Positions 41,182 through 49,727 are shown, numbered from the stretch's first letter. The stretch: DNA of 64,000 nucleotides from Brevibacillus centrosporus (GCF_003710815.1 NZ_RHHP01000003.1:124001-188000), one strand, 5' to 3'. A program made the numbers and translations. The notes: generated by a model not told the origin, from the letters alone.

Positions 41182-42186
41182 ATGAGACAAATCATCACCA
41201 AACGCCTGTCCATGCTCGTGCTGGTTCTTTTGGGTGTGACGCTGATCACGTTCTTTCTCTCCCATGTCATCCCCGGAGATCCTGCTCGAATGATGGTAGG
41301 GCAACGCGCCAGTGAGGAAACACTGCAGGAAGTCCGCCGTCAATTGGGCCTAGACCAGCCGGTCTGGGTCCAATATTTTACGTATATGAAAGGACTTCTC
41401 GCAGGTGACTTTGGCAGCTCGATCCGTACACAGCAGCCCGTTGTCGACGATCTGATCAAATTTTTCCCTGCCACGCTGGAGCTAGCCTTGACCGCATTTA
41501 TCATCGCGATTGTCATCGGGATTCCCATCGGCATCCTGTCCGCCGTCAAAAAGGATACAAGCTGGGATCACGCCGGGCGCTTTTTTTCCATCGCCGGTAT
41601 CTCGACTCCCGTCTTCTGGAGCGGACTGATCGGGATTTTGGTATTTTACAAGTTTTTTGACCTGCTGCCGTCTAGCGGCCGCATCGATTTGACAGTAACA
41701 CCGCCACCTACCATCACAGGATTGTACCTGTTCGACAGCCTCATCACGGGCAATTGGACAGCTTTTGGCAATAGTCTTTGGCATCTCGCTCTGCCTGCTT
41801 GCACACTCGCTTTTGCCCAGCTCGCGATCGTTACCCGCCAGGTACGCGCCAGCATGCTGGAAGTTCTCGGCCAAGAATACATTCGCACGGCTCTTGCCAA
41901 CGGCATTCACGGGCCTGTCCTGCTTTTCCGCTACGCCCTGCGCAATGCGCTGATTCCCACCATAACCGTCGTTGGACTATCCTTCGGTTCCCTTTTAGGC
42001 GGAGCCGTCGTCACGGAAACGATCTTCAGCTGGCCCGGTATGGGAAAATACGTCGTCGAATCCATCGCGTTCCTCGACTTTCCGGCGATCATGGGCTTTA
42101 CGTTTGTCATTTCGTTCGGGTACGTGATCATCAACCTGCTCGTCGACCTCACCTATTACGCACTCGATCCACAAATTAAGGAATAG
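41182..42186 (+). CDS. Peptide ABC transporter permease (DppB/DdpB type)
   Basis: This 334-residue inner-membrane permease begins with a DppB-like N-terminus (ITFFLSHVIPGDPARMMVG). It has about six membrane helices and the cytoplasmic EAA loop ending in ANGIHGPVLLFRYALRNALIP near residue 240. It forms the translocation channel with the next gene's product. ATG 41182 follows AAGGAGTGTCTTCCTC, 25 bp after the binding-protein gene. Confidence 0.92.
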   Translation: MRQIITKRLSMLVLVLLGVTLITFFLSHVIPGDPARMMVGQRASEETLQEVRRQLGLDQPVWVQYFTYMKGLLAGDFGSSIRTQQPVVDDLIKFFPATLELALTAFIIAIVIGIPIGILSAVKKDTSWDHAGRFFSIAGISTPVFWSGLIGILVFYKFFDLLPSSGRIDLTVTPPPTITGLYLFDSLITGNWTAFGNSLWHLALPACTLAFAQLAIVTRQVRASMLEVLGQEYIRTALANGIHGPVLLFRYALRNALIPTITVVGLSFGSLLGGAVVTETIFSWPGMGKYVVESIAFLDFPAIMGFTFVISFGYVIINLLVDLTYYALDPQIKE

Positions 42187-42201
42187 AAAGGGGGATTTCC
42201 G

Positions 42202-43089
42202 ATGTCTGGCATGACTGCGAATACAGAAAGTATCTCGAAAGTGGCAACCACGAAACCGGTCAACCCCTTTTGGTATAAAATCCGCAGAAATCCGCTGACG
42301 CTGTTTGGCTTGTTTCTGCTGCTTCTCATCCTGCTCGCATCGATCTTCGCACCCTTGATCAGCTCGTATGATCCGACCAAAATCAACATCACCCAGCGCT
42401 TCGCTCCACCGAGCGGGGATCACTGGTTTGGCACCGATGAAGTCGGCAGGGACATTTTCACCCGCATCCTGTACGGAGCGCGCCTTTCCCTCGGCGTTGG
42501 TGTCGCCGTCGTATTCGGCGCAGGTCTGATCGGTACCGTGATCGGAGCGATTTCCGGCTATTTCGGAGGAAAGCTGGATCAGATCATCATGCGTCTCATG
42601 GATATCGTGCTGGCGTTTCCTTCTCTCGTCCTGGCTATGGCCGTTGCTGCCACGCTGGGTCCCAACCTGCAAAACGCCATGCTCGCGATTGCCATCATCA
42701 AAATTCCTGTTTACGTCCGTCTGGCGCGTGCCGAAACGCTCGCCTTGCGGGAAAAGCTGTTTGTCAAAGCAGCTGTCACATTTGGCATCAAGCCTTGGCG
42801 CATTATTGCCCGTCATATCATTCCGAACGCACTCTCCCCTGTCGTCATCCAGGTCACCCTGGACATCGGCGACGCCATCCTGCTGGTCGCAACTTTAGGC
42901 TTCCTCGGATTGGGCGCACAGCCGCCAACTCCAGAGTGGGGCGCGATGATCAGTATCGGCTGGAAGTACTTGTTGGACTACTGGTGGTATCCCACATTTC
43001 CAGGGCTTGCGCTGTTCTTGGCTTCCTGCGGCTTTAATCTGATCGGCGACGGAATCCGAGACATTCTCGATCCAAAAGCCAACCGGTGA
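42202..43089 (+). CDS. Peptide ABC transporter permease (DppC/DdpC type)
   Basis: This 295-residue permease has the DppC N-terminal domain (RNPLTLFGLFLLLLILLASIF, HWFGTDEVGRDIFTRILYGAR) and the EAA loop (VKAAVTFGIKPWRIIARHIIPN). About six transmembrane helices are present. It pairs with the upstream DppB-type permease. ATG 42202 follows AAAGGGGGATTTCC, 15 bp after the previous stop codon. Confidence 0.92.
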   Translation: MSGMTANTESISKVATTKPVNPFWYKIRRNPLTLFGLFLLLLILLASIFAPLISSYDPTKINITQRFAPPSGDHWFGTDEVGRDIFTRILYGARLSLGVGVAVVFGAGLIGTVIGAISGYFGGKLDQIIMRLMDIVLAFPSLVLAMAVAATLGPNLQNAMLAIAIIKIPVYVRLARAETLALREKLFVKAAVTFGIKPWRIIARHIIPNALSPVVIQVTLDIGDAILLVATLGFLGLGAQPPTPEWGAMISIGWKYLLDYWWYPTFPGLALFLASCGFNLIGDGIRDILDPKANR

Positions 43090-43108
43090 ATGAAGGGAGA
43101 AATGGCAC

Positions 43109-44080
43109 ATGCTGCTGGAAATCAAAGAACTGACTGTTGAGTTTACCTCCATGCAAGACAAGATCAAAGCGTTAAAAAATGTCTCGATCTCCATCAACCA
43201 AGGAGAGATCGTCGGAATCGTCGGTGAGTCTGGATCGGGCAAGTCCGTTACCGCTCTGACCATTTTAGGCCTGCTGGAGAAGAATGCGTCCATCCCGGCA
43301 GGTTCAATTACCTACAAAGGAAGAAATATCCTCACTCTCGATAAAAAGGAATTGCAGGCTTTGCGCGGAAAAGAGATCGGTATGGTCTTTCAGGAGCCGA
43401 TGACAGCCCTGCATCCTACGATGCGCATTGGGGATCAGCTCGCAGAGGTCATTCATCGCCACCGCAGAATCTCCTACCGCGAGGCCTACCAGCAGGCGGT
43501 CATTAGCCTGGCAGAGGTACAGATCAACGACCCAGAGCTCGTCGCCCGCAAATATCCGTTTGAACTGAGCGGTGGGATGAGACAGCGCGTCGTCATCGCG
43601 CTCGCTATGTCAGCTCCGCCCGATCTGCTGATTGCAGACGAACCGACTACTGCTCTGGACGTGACCATCCAGCACGAAATCCTCAAGCTCATGCAGGATC
43701 TCGCCGCCAAGCGCGGGACCTCTATCATGCTGATTACGCACGATCTGGGTGTCGTCGCCGAGGTATGCCAACGCGTCGTGGTCATGTACGCGGGTGAGGT
43801 CGTCGAGACAGGAACGACAGAGGAAGTGCTGCATAGACCGAATCATCCTTACACGAAGGCGCTGATTGGTGCCCTCCCCGATCTCGCAGTGCCGGGACAG
43901 GCGCTTTCCGCCATTCCAGGTGAATCCCCCGATCTGCGCAATCGCCCGCGTGGGTGTGTCTTTGCTTCGCGCTGTGCAGATTCGCTTCCGATTTGCGTAG
44001 AGGAATCTCCTGTGCTGGAGCAAGCGTACAACGGAGTTCATACCCATCAAGTCGCGTGCTGGAGGAGGGAAGCAGAATGA
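43109..44080 (+). CDS. Peptide ABC transporter ATP-binding protein (DppD/DdpD type)
   Basis: This 323-residue ABC ATPase has Walker A GESGSGKSVTA, Q-loop VFQEPMTALHP, signature LSGGMRQRVVIA and Walker B LLIADEPTTALD, with a His switch in LITHDLGVV. The C-terminal oligopeptide domain contains CVFASRCADSLPIC, a cysteine motif of this subfamily that can bind an Fe-S cluster. It energises peptide uptake with the next gene's product. ATG 43109 follows AAGGGAGAAATGGCAC. Confidence 0.93.
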   Translation: MLLEIKELTVEFTSMQDKIKALKNVSISINQGEIVGIVGESGSGKSVTALTILGLLEKNASIPAGSITYKGRNILTLDKKELQALRGKEIGMVFQEPMTALHPTMRIGDQLAEVIHRHRRISYREAYQQAVISLAEVQINDPELVARKYPFELSGGMRQRVVIALAMSAPPDLLIADEPTTALDVTIQHEILKLMQDLAAKRGTSIMLITHDLGVVAEVCQRVVVMYAGEVVETGTTEEVLHRPNHPYTKALIGALPDLAVPGQALSAIPGESPDLRNRPRGCVFASRCADSLPICVEESPVLEQAYNGVHTHQVACWRREAE

Positions 44081-44913
44081 ATCCATTGCTGCAAGTAGCA
44101 GGTATCGGCAAAGAGTACCGAAAAGGCAGTCAAAGCTTTCACGCTGTCTCCGGGGTCGATTTTTCCATCGCTCGAGGCGAAACTTTCGGTCTGATTGGCG
44201 AATCCGGCTCGGGAAAAAGTACGATCGGTAAAATGATTACAGGTCTGGAGCATCCGACAAGCGGCTCACTCCTGTATGACGGCACTCCACTTTGGACGGA
44301 CAACAAATTCAATCGACTGAAGCCGGGCGAAATGCAGATCGTCTTTCAGGATCCGCAATCCTCGCTCGACCCTCGCATGCGGGTGCAATCAATCATTATG
44401 GAGCCGCTGCAGGCCCTGCCGGCTGCGGAGCGAAAAGCCAAGGGAACGACTGAAAAGCTGCATGCCCTCATCACACGTGTCGGGCTGAAAGTCGAGCATC
44501 TGAATCGCTTTCCGCATGAATTCAGCGGTGGGCAGCGCCAACGGATTGCAATCGCCCGTGCCTTGATCACAGATCCGGCTTTTGTCGTACTCGACGAACC
44601 TACTTCTGCGCTGGACGTGTCCGTGCAGGCTCATGTGCTGAATCTCCTGCAGGAGCTGAAGCGTGAGCGCAACCTTACCTATTTGTTCATTTCCCATAAC
44701 ATGTCTGTCATCCGCTATATGTGCGATCGCATGGCCGTCATGCAAAAGGGTCGCATCGTGGAAACGGGAACGGTCGCCGACATTTTCAACAACCCCAAGG
44801 ACGCATACACCCAAACCTTGCTGTCCTCCCTACCTAGTCTCCATGCAAAGAAGGTTGATAATGAATGTTCAACGGAGCAGAGCTTAGAGAAATCCGCAAG
44901 CAAAAGCAGCTGA
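44077..44913 (+). CDS. Peptide ABC transporter ATP-binding protein (DppF/DdpF type)
   Basis: This 278-residue ABC ATPase has Walker A GESGSGKSTIG, Q-loop VFQDPQSSLDPRMRV, signature FSGGQRQRIAIA and Walker [12 protein letters not shown]. It is the second ATPase of the importer. The start is ATG 44077, overlapping the previous stop (ATGA); a longer upstream frame lies inside the partner gene. The C-terminus is short compared with most DppF proteins and lacks the cysteine-containing tail. It overlaps the following regulator gene by 49 bp. Confidence 0.92.
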   Translation: MNPLLQVAGIGKEYRKGSQSFHAVSGVDFSIARGETFGLIGESGSGKSTIGKMITGLEHPTSGSLLYDGTPLWTDNKFNRLKPGEMQIVFQDPQSSLDPRMRVQSIIMEPLQALPAAERKAKGTTEKLHALITRVGLKVEHLNRFPHEFSGGQRQRIAIARALITDPAFVVLDEPTSALDVSVQAHVLNLLQELKRERNLTYLFISHNMSVIRYMCDRMAVMQKGRIVETGTVADIFNNPKDAYTQTLLSSLPSLHAKKVDNECSTEQSLEKSASKSS

Positions 44914-45395
44914 CCCTGCAAAATCTCGCCGATAAGACTGGACTGAGCATGAGCTTGTTGTCACAGATCGAACGCGGACTGGTAGACCCCACCGTGGGCA
45001 CCTTCTGGAAAATCTGTTCCGCATTGGAAGTGCCGATCAACCATTTCTTCCGAGTAAAGGACGATCATGAACCCGTCATCCGCAAAGGGCTGCACAAGAT
45101 TATCCAGCTGAAAAATACGATGACGAAATACCATGTGCTCACCCCTCTGCAGGAAGGCAAAATCGAGTTTCTGCTGATTGAGATTGAGCCAGGAGAAACA
45201 CTGGAGCAGGAGCAAATCTCCCACTCCGGGGAAGAGTGCGGCTACATTTTGCAAGGCGAGCTGAAAGTGCTTCTGGCCGATCGGGAATACCACCTGTACG
45301 AGGGCGACAGCATAGGCTTCAACAGCACCTCACCCCATCGATTCATCAATCCGGGCAAATCTGTCTCGCTCGCTGTCTGGGCGAGAGCGACGTAG
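44865..45395 (+). CDS. XRE-family regulator with cupin domain, last gene of the Ddp-like operon
   Basis: This 176-residue protein has an N-terminal XRE helix-turn-helix (LREIRKQKQLTLQNLADKTG, SLLSQIERGLVDP) and a C-terminal cupin_2 domain (ISHSGEECGYILQGELKVLL, YEGDSIGFNSTSPHRFINPG). Such regulators sense a small effector and control the neighbouring genes; peptide or D-alanine sensing is a plausible but unproven role. ATG 44865 lies inside the ATPase gene, with AAGAAGG ten bases before. It is unlike the XRE-cupin at 4177 in sequence outside the fold. A terminator follows. Confidence 0.87.
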   Translation: MFNGAELREIRKQKQLTLQNLADKTGLSMSLLSQIERGLVDPTVGTFWKICSALEVPINHFFRVKDDHEPVIRKGLHKIIQLKNTMTKYHVLTPLQEGKIEFLLIEIEPGETLEQEQISHSGEECGYILQGELKVLLADREYHLYEGDSIGFNSTSPHRFINPGKSVSLAVWARAT

Positions 45396-45405
45396 CCATA
45401 GAGAA

Positions 45406-45453
45406 AAGAGGAGTTTCCCCCTGCTTCATCGGCGGAAGACTCCTCTTATTTTT
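45406..45453 (+). terminator. Terminator of the Ddp-like operon
   Basis: AAGAGGAGT (45406-45414) pairs with ACTCCTCTT (45439-45447), followed by ATTTTTAATT. The 97 bp that follow are AT-rich and must hold the peroxiredoxin promoter. Confidence 0.85.
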
Positions 45454-45550
45454 AATTATTATAATTTAATATTGAATCTAAACTAATATCATGTTACTTT
45501 ATTACCAGGAATTACATACCCAAGAACTACAGAAACGAGGAGAGACCTAC

Positions 45551-46081
45551 ATGACAGCACGCATCGGACTTCCCGCACCTGATTTCACCATGGACACCGT
45601 TACGTTTGAAAATGGCTTCCCCATCCCCAAGAGCCTGGTCGATTACCGCGGCAAATGGCTCATGCTGTTCTTTTATCCTTTTGACTTTTCCAAAGTATGC
45701 CCAACCGAGCTTCTCAGCCTGAATCGCAGAATCAAAGAATTTTCGGATCTGAATGTCGAGGTACTGGGCATCAGTGGCGATAGCATTCACACCCATAAAG
45801 CATGGATGCGATCCGGTGACGGGATTGGCCCGCTGTCTTTCCCTCTCGCATCTGACTATAGCAAAGAAGCGACCATGAACTACGGCGTCCTTGATGAAGC
45901 GACGAAAGCACCGCTGCGTGCAACGTTCATCATTGACCCGGAAGGTATCGTGCAATATTCCGTCATCTCCAATTCAAAAGTCGGGCGCAGTGTAGACGAG
46001 ACGCTTCGGGTCATCTCCGCGCTGCAGTCTGGTGGACTGTGCCCGATGGACTGGAATCCTGGGCAAAAAACGATTTCCTAA
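45551..46081 (+). CDS. 2-Cys peroxiredoxin (AhpC/TSA family)
   Basis: This 176-residue cytosolic thiol peroxidase reduces hydrogen peroxide and organic peroxides. The peroxidatic cysteine is in FYPFDFSKVCPTEL (Cys50) and the resolving cysteine in GGLCPMDW (Cys164), so it is a typical 2-Cys enzyme of the Prx1/AhpC group. The usual FTFVCPTE loop is changed to FSKVCPTE. ATG 45551 follows GAGGAGAGACCTAC; a frame open 20 codons upstream has no site. No AhpF is adjacent, so a thioredoxin-type reductant is likely. It is flanked by terminators. Confidence 0.92.
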   Translation: MTARIGLPAPDFTMDTVTFENGFPIPKSLVDYRGKWLMLFFYPFDFSKVCPTELLSLNRRIKEFSDLNVEVLGISGDSIHTHKAWMRSGDGIGPLSFPLASDYSKEATMNYGVLDEATKAPLRATFIIDPEGIVQYSVISNSKVGRSVDETLRVISALQSGGLCPMDWNPGQKTIS

Positions 46082-46092
46082 CCCCTAAACAA

Positions 46093-46128
46093 AAAACCGC
46101 ACGTTCCCGAGGGATCATGCGGTTTTCG
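46093..46128. terminator. Bidirectional intrinsic terminator
   Basis: AAAACCGCA pairs with TGCGGTTTT, with T-rich tails on both strands, lying between the convergent peroxiredoxin gene and the gene at 46144. Confidence 0.85.
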
Positions 46129-46143
46129 TTATGTAGGACGTTT

Positions 46144-46458
46144 TTAATCGTACCGTTCGTCTTCCATTCTCTCCTGTCCCTCTACGATCAGCTCCAGCTC
46201 CGTTTCAAAATTCAACCGAAGCTCGACAGGCAGAAGCTCCATGCTGGTTGCCATTTCTGGCAGGAGCAGCGCGTCCTCCAGGCTCGTTGGCTTTTGTTCC
46301 AGCTCTTTGTACCACTGACGTACCGCCTCGATCCACTTGTAAAAGGAAGCCTCGAACTGCTCGGCATCATCTGCAGCGTCATCTTCGTGGCTCTTCTTCA
46401 TCTTTTCCCAGTTGTCGAGTACCGTCCGCAAAGCTTTTTCCAATGTTGCACACATCAT
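46144..46458 (-). CDS. Hypothetical acidic protein (104 aa)
   Basis: This 104-residue acidic protein is predicted to be almost wholly helical. It is rich in Glu, Met and Trp (WEKMKKSHEDDAADDAEQFE and FYKWIEAVRQWYKELEQK in the first half). No signal or membrane segment is present. ATG 46458 follows GAGGAACGGTC. I do not recognise a named family. It lies 20 bp downstream of the SDR gene on the same strand and may share its transcript. Confidence 0.6.
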   Translation of the reverse strand: MMCATLEKALRTVLDNWEKMKKSHEDDAADDAEQFEASFYKWIEAVRQWYKELEQKPTSLEDALLLPEMATSMELLPVELRLNFETELELIVEGQERMEDERYD

Positions 46459-46478
46459 GACCGTTCCTCACTGGCAGC

Positions 46479-47261
46479 TTACAGAACAGCTGCTTTTCCT
46501 CCATCAATGTTCACCGAAGTACCGGTGACGTAAGAAGCAGCACCTGATACCAGGAATGTGATTACCTTTGCCGCCTCTTCCGTTTGGCCAATTCGTCCGA
46601 GTGGAATCGCATGGCGAGGGTCTTTTGCAAACTCATCCCAGGTAAGCTCTGGCGCTGATGCTTGCCAGAAGCGCTCGATCTGGTCGCTGCGAATCAAACC
46701 GATGCACACCGCATTGACTCGGATGTTGTCTGGTGCGAGATCCTTGCTCATCGCTTTGGTCAAAGCCAGACCAGCAGCCCGACTCACAGAGGTTGGCATC
46801 GAGGAAGCGGACGGTGTTTTGCCGCCGACCGCCGTCACATTCAAGATCGCTCCGCCTCCGTTTTGACGCATGTACGGAACAGCAGCCCGCGAAAAATGAA
46901 CCGCTCCGAACAGCTTCAAATCCAGGTCGGCTTCCCACATGTCCTGGGACACTTCTTCAAATGGACGTGCAGCAGACGTGCCTGCATTGTTGACCAAAAT
47001 ATCCACGCTGCCAAAGCGCTCTACCGTCTTCTCCACAGCCATGCGAACATCTTGCTCCTCGGACACATCTGCGGCAATGACCAACGGCTCCTGTCCCGTC
47101 TGTGCAGCAATCTGCTCCGCTGCCTTTTGCAAAGCCTCCAAACCACGGGCAACAAGCGCTACTTTCGCTCCTTCTGCTGCCAATGCCATGGCGGTTGCAA
47201 ATCCGATGCCTTTACTGCCTCCCGTAACAATCGCTGTTTTTCCTTGCAAACCCAGATTCAT
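46479..47261 (-). CDS. SDR-family oxidoreductase lacking the YxxxK catalytic pair
   Basis: This 260-residue Rossmann-fold protein has the classical cofactor motif TGGSKGIGFA (residues 13-22), the NNAG motif (91-94) and VTGTSVNIDGG near the end, as in 3-oxoacyl-ACP reductase-like SDRs. The catalytic site is altered. Where YSVSKAAG is expected it reads TSVSRAAG (Thr157, Arg161), and the upstream Ser is Thr143. NAD(P) binding looks intact, so it may catalyse a different reaction or act as a binding protein. A subgroup of SDR proteins with the same SVSRAAG motif exists, so this is not simple decay. ATG 47261 has an AGGAGGTATCAGGCG site. Confidence 0.85.
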   Translation of the reverse strand: MNLGLQGKTAIVTGGSKGIGFATAMALAAEGAKVALVARGLEALQKAAEQIAAQTGQEPLVIAADVSEEQDVRMAVEKTVERFGSVDILVNNAGTSAARPFEEVSQDMWEADLDLKLFGAVHFSRAAVPYMRQNGGGAILNVTAVGGKTPSASSMPTSVSRAAGLALTKAMSKDLAPDNIRVNAVCIGLIRSDQIERFWQASAPELTWDEFAKDPRHAIPLGRIGQTEEAAKVITFLVSGAASYVTGTSVNIDGGKAAVL

Positions 47262-47417
47262 CGCCTGATACCTCCTGCTCCATACCGATAGGTTGATAGG
47301 GACGTCTACATTCTTTGCAAATTTTTCCCATTCATTATACCGTCCCCCTGTCCTTTCAAACAGACGCTTCTTCCTTGGAAGTGCAGCCTCGGTTTCGGCT
47401 CTCGGCAGGAGTTAGTA

Positions 47418-47870
47418 TCAGCGATCGATATACATGGGCAGGCTGGTCAGTGTAGAGCCATGGGAAACGAGATGATCCCAAGGGCGGTACCCCTCTACGA
47501 GACGAATATTGGCGAACTCCTTCATAAAAGATGTCATCGCGTACTGCGTTTCCAATCTCGCCAAAGGAGCGCCCAAACAGAAGTGCTGCCCGTTGCCAAA
47601 GGAAAGATGCTCCTTGCTGTTCTGCCGGTGAATATCAAAAGTCTCTCCGCCTACAAACTGGCGCTCGTCGCGGTTTGCAGAAGACATCCAGGCGATCACG
47701 ATCTCGCCACGCTTCATGGGTACGCCGAGAACGTCGGTATCCTCCTTCACGGCACGGTCCAGGCTCGCGATAAAATGATAGCGCAGCACTTCTTCACAAG
47801 CCTGCGGAATTAACTCCGGCTGTTTGCGCTGCTGCTCATCGAAGAAGATCGGGTTATGCTCCCTCCTCAC
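47418..47870 (-). pseudogene. Cytochrome P450, 5'-truncated remnant
   Basis: Only the C-terminal 150 residues of a P450 remain: EEVLRY (ExxR of the K helix), the PERF-like region around ANRDERQFVGGETFDI and the haem-binding loop FGNGQHFCLGAPLA (Cys98 of this fragment). Bacterial P450s are about 400 residues, so roughly 250 N-terminal residues including the oxygen-binding I helix are missing. No trace of them is found upstream to 48058. The GTG at 47870 could begin translation but no functional monooxygenase would result. The fragment precedes the SDR gene by 157 bp, a stretch in which I see nothing else. Confidence 0.8.
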
Positions 47871-47962
47871 CGTTCAGAAAAATGTAGTTCCACTGCCACA
47901 CTTTGGCGTACCTATTTTGTCCTGCCGTCCTATCCGTTACCCGTGTAAATCCGGATGACCAT

Positions 47963-47980
47963 CAAGAACCCGTTTTCTTG
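47963..47980. promoter_or_regulatory. Palindrome between the P450 remnant and the TetR gene
   Basis: CAAGAA-CCCGTT-TTCTTG has perfect 6-bp arms and lies in the divergent gap 78 bp before the TetR start. It is a candidate TetR operator by position. Confidence 0.4.
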
Positions 47981-48057
47981 TCGGGCCGTCCATAGTAAAC
48001 TAACGATAAATAAAAATGCACGGCTCATGGCTTGGCAAGTAGGATAAGGTGATAACG

Positions 48058-48774
48058 GTGAGTAAAAACAAAACGATTCAACGAACACGCATGTGGAAGT
48101 ATTTTGTGGAGGCTACGGCTGATATCATTCTGGAGGAAGGCGTACCCAACGTCACGATCCGTAAAATTGCCGATCGGGCAGGCTATAACAGTGCGACGAT
48201 CTACAACTACTTCAGCGAGCTTTCCCATCTCGTGTTTTTTGCCGCCATGAAGTTTCTCAAGCCCTACACGGAAGCGGTTGTTCAGACCTATCAGGACCCA
48301 CAGCTTTCGGCACAGGAGCGCTACCTGCGCGTATGGGAAATCTTTTGCCAGCATTCCTTTCAAAATCCGCAAATCTTTCATGCGATCTTCATCGCTGACC
48401 TGGGGAGCCAGCCAGAGGAGCTGCTCTCGCACTATTACAGCGTCTATCCTGCTGATCTGATTGCGATCCCGGAAGAGCTGCAGCCGATGCTGGGCACGTA
48501 CAACATCAACAGGCGCGGCCTCATCAGCCTGGAGCTTCTCGTCAAGGAGGGCTTTTTGCTCCAGCAAAAAATCGAGGCTGTCAACGAGCTGACCCTCTTG
48601 ATCTGGCAAGGCATGTTTACCGCTTTCCTGAACAATCGCAGCAGCTACGCGCCAGAGGAAGCCGCACGGCATGCGGTCCGCTACATTCGGGAAATCGTGC
48701 TGAATGCCAACCAGCTGAATCTCGAGGACGAAACGAGGGCAGGGAACACGTCCCCTCTGGCCCCCTCTCTATGA
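48058..48774 (+). CDS. TetR-family transcriptional regulator
   Basis: About 238 residues. The N-terminal TetR DNA-binding domain includes ATADIILEEGVPNVTIRKIADRAGYNSATIYNYF, in family pattern (about residues 15-60). The C-terminal ligand-binding part is unlike named subfamilies. I chose GTG 48058, seven bases after AAGGTG; GTG 48049 is an alternative. It is divergent from the P450 remnant and SDR gene and probably once controlled them; a palindrome lies between. A terminator follows. Confidence 0.87.
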   Translation: MSKNKTIQRTRMWKYFVEATADIILEEGVPNVTIRKIADRAGYNSATIYNYFSELSHLVFFAAMKFLKPYTEAVVQTYQDPQLSAQERYLRVWEIFCQHSFQNPQIFHAIFIADLGSQPEELLSHYYSVYPADLIAIPEELQPMLGTYNINRRGLISLELLVKEGFLLQQKIEAVNELTLLIWQGMFTAFLNNRSSYAPEEAARHAVRYIREIVLNANQLNLEDETRAGNTSPLAPSL

Positions 48775-48783
48775 ACGAAACAG

Positions 48784-48830
48784 AAAAGCCAGCGAAAGCC
48801 CTCATATAGGGGCAACCGCTGGCTTTTTTT
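48784..48830. terminator. Terminator between TetR and UPF0316 genes
   Basis: AAAAGCCAGCG (48784-48794) pairs with CGCTGGCTTTT (48817-48827), followed by TTT. The stem also serves the convergent gene at 48844. Confidence 0.85.
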
Positions 48831-48843
48831 CATGTTTTCCCGC

Positions 48844-49362
48844 TCAAGGGCGCAGGCGCTTCACCCAAAATCCGCCTCGTAACTGCTTCGGTTCCAGGGA
48901 GATAACAAACGCTTTCGGAGCAATTTCATAAATGTGATTCCACAACTTCTTTTCATTCGTGCGCTTGGTCAGGACCTGCATCATCAGGCGCTGGCCATCG
49001 CGTCCTTCGGCTACCCAAGATGTCACGCCAAATCCACATTGGCGCAGCTTGTCCGGCAGCTCCAGATCGACTGAATCGACAACCACTTGCAAGGTGACAT
49101 AGCCGAGAGCCAAAAATTCCTCAATCTTGCTCCCAACAAACACACCCAATCCCCAACCAATGCAATACGCCGCCAGATTGACGGGATTGTCCAGGTTGTC
49201 TAGAACCATACCCAGCCCTTTCAAGTAAACGAAAACCTCGACCATGGCGACGATTGATGCCAAAAAACGATACCCTTTGATCACCATCAGTAGCCGTAGC
49301 GTAAAGAATGACACGTACAAAATGTTAATGCCAATGATGATCAAAACAAACTCCCAACCCAT
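48844..49362 (-). CDS. UPF0316/DUF2179-type membrane protein
   Basis: This 172-residue protein has three hydrophobic segments in the first 85 residues (WEFVLIIIGINILYVSFFTL, then FLASIVAMVEVFVYLKGLG, then a glycine-rich third). A cytosolic alpha/beta domain of the DUF2179 kind follows (GYVTLQVVVDSVDLELPDKLR, LTKRTNEKKLWNHIYEIAPKAF). It matches the UPF0316 family represented by YebE of Bacillus. DUF2179 domains are thought to bind small ligands; the function is not established. ATG 49362 follows TAGGAGCGCA. The frame continues upstream without a ribosome binding site. Confidence 0.85.
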   Translation of the reverse strand: MGWEFVLIIIGINILYVSFFTLRLLMVIKGYRFLASIVAMVEVFVYLKGLGMVLDNLDNPVNLAAYCIGWGLGVFVGSKIEEFLALGYVTLQVVVDSVDLELPDKLRQCGFGVTSWVAEGRDGQRLMMQVLTKRTNEKKLWNHIYEIAPKAFVISLEPKQLRGGFWVKRLRP

Positions 49363-49484
49363 TGCGCTCCTACCCCCACCCAAACCGGGCAATCCTGTAT
49401 TTTCGTAATCGTGATTATAATATAATCCATACGAAATACAAAATCCAGATGGAAAATTTGCACACAAAAGCGATTAGGAAAACC

Positions 49485-49688
49485 TCACACAAAGCATCGC
49501 GCTATCGCATTTTTTCCTTTGTGGCTCTCGTTCAGCTCATCCGTTGCCAGCTTTTCATCAGTCTGCGTCAGAGTAATGATCTGCGGAAGAACGAGAAAAT
49601 ACCGGTTCTCCATCAAGGTTTCAAGAAAGTATTTGTTCTCCTGGTCCCACGAAAGAATACCTGAGATAATTCTGGTCTCCACATGCAT
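49485..49688 (-). CDS. Small hypothetical protein (67 aa)
   Basis: This 67-codon gene has a very good ribosome binding site (GAGGGAGGATGC before ATG 49688). The product has an aromatic-rich middle (ENKYFLETLMENRYFLVLPQ) and a charged C-terminus. No family is recognised and no membrane segment is present. It is separated from the UPF0316 gene by 122 AT-rich bases. Confidence 0.45.
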   Translation of the reverse strand: MHVETRIISGILSWDQENKYFLETLMENRYFLVLPQIITLTQTDEKLATDELNESHKGKNAIARCFV

Positions 49689-49727
49689 CCTCCCTCTCTC
49701 ATTTCAACTGCGGCTTGATTATATAGC

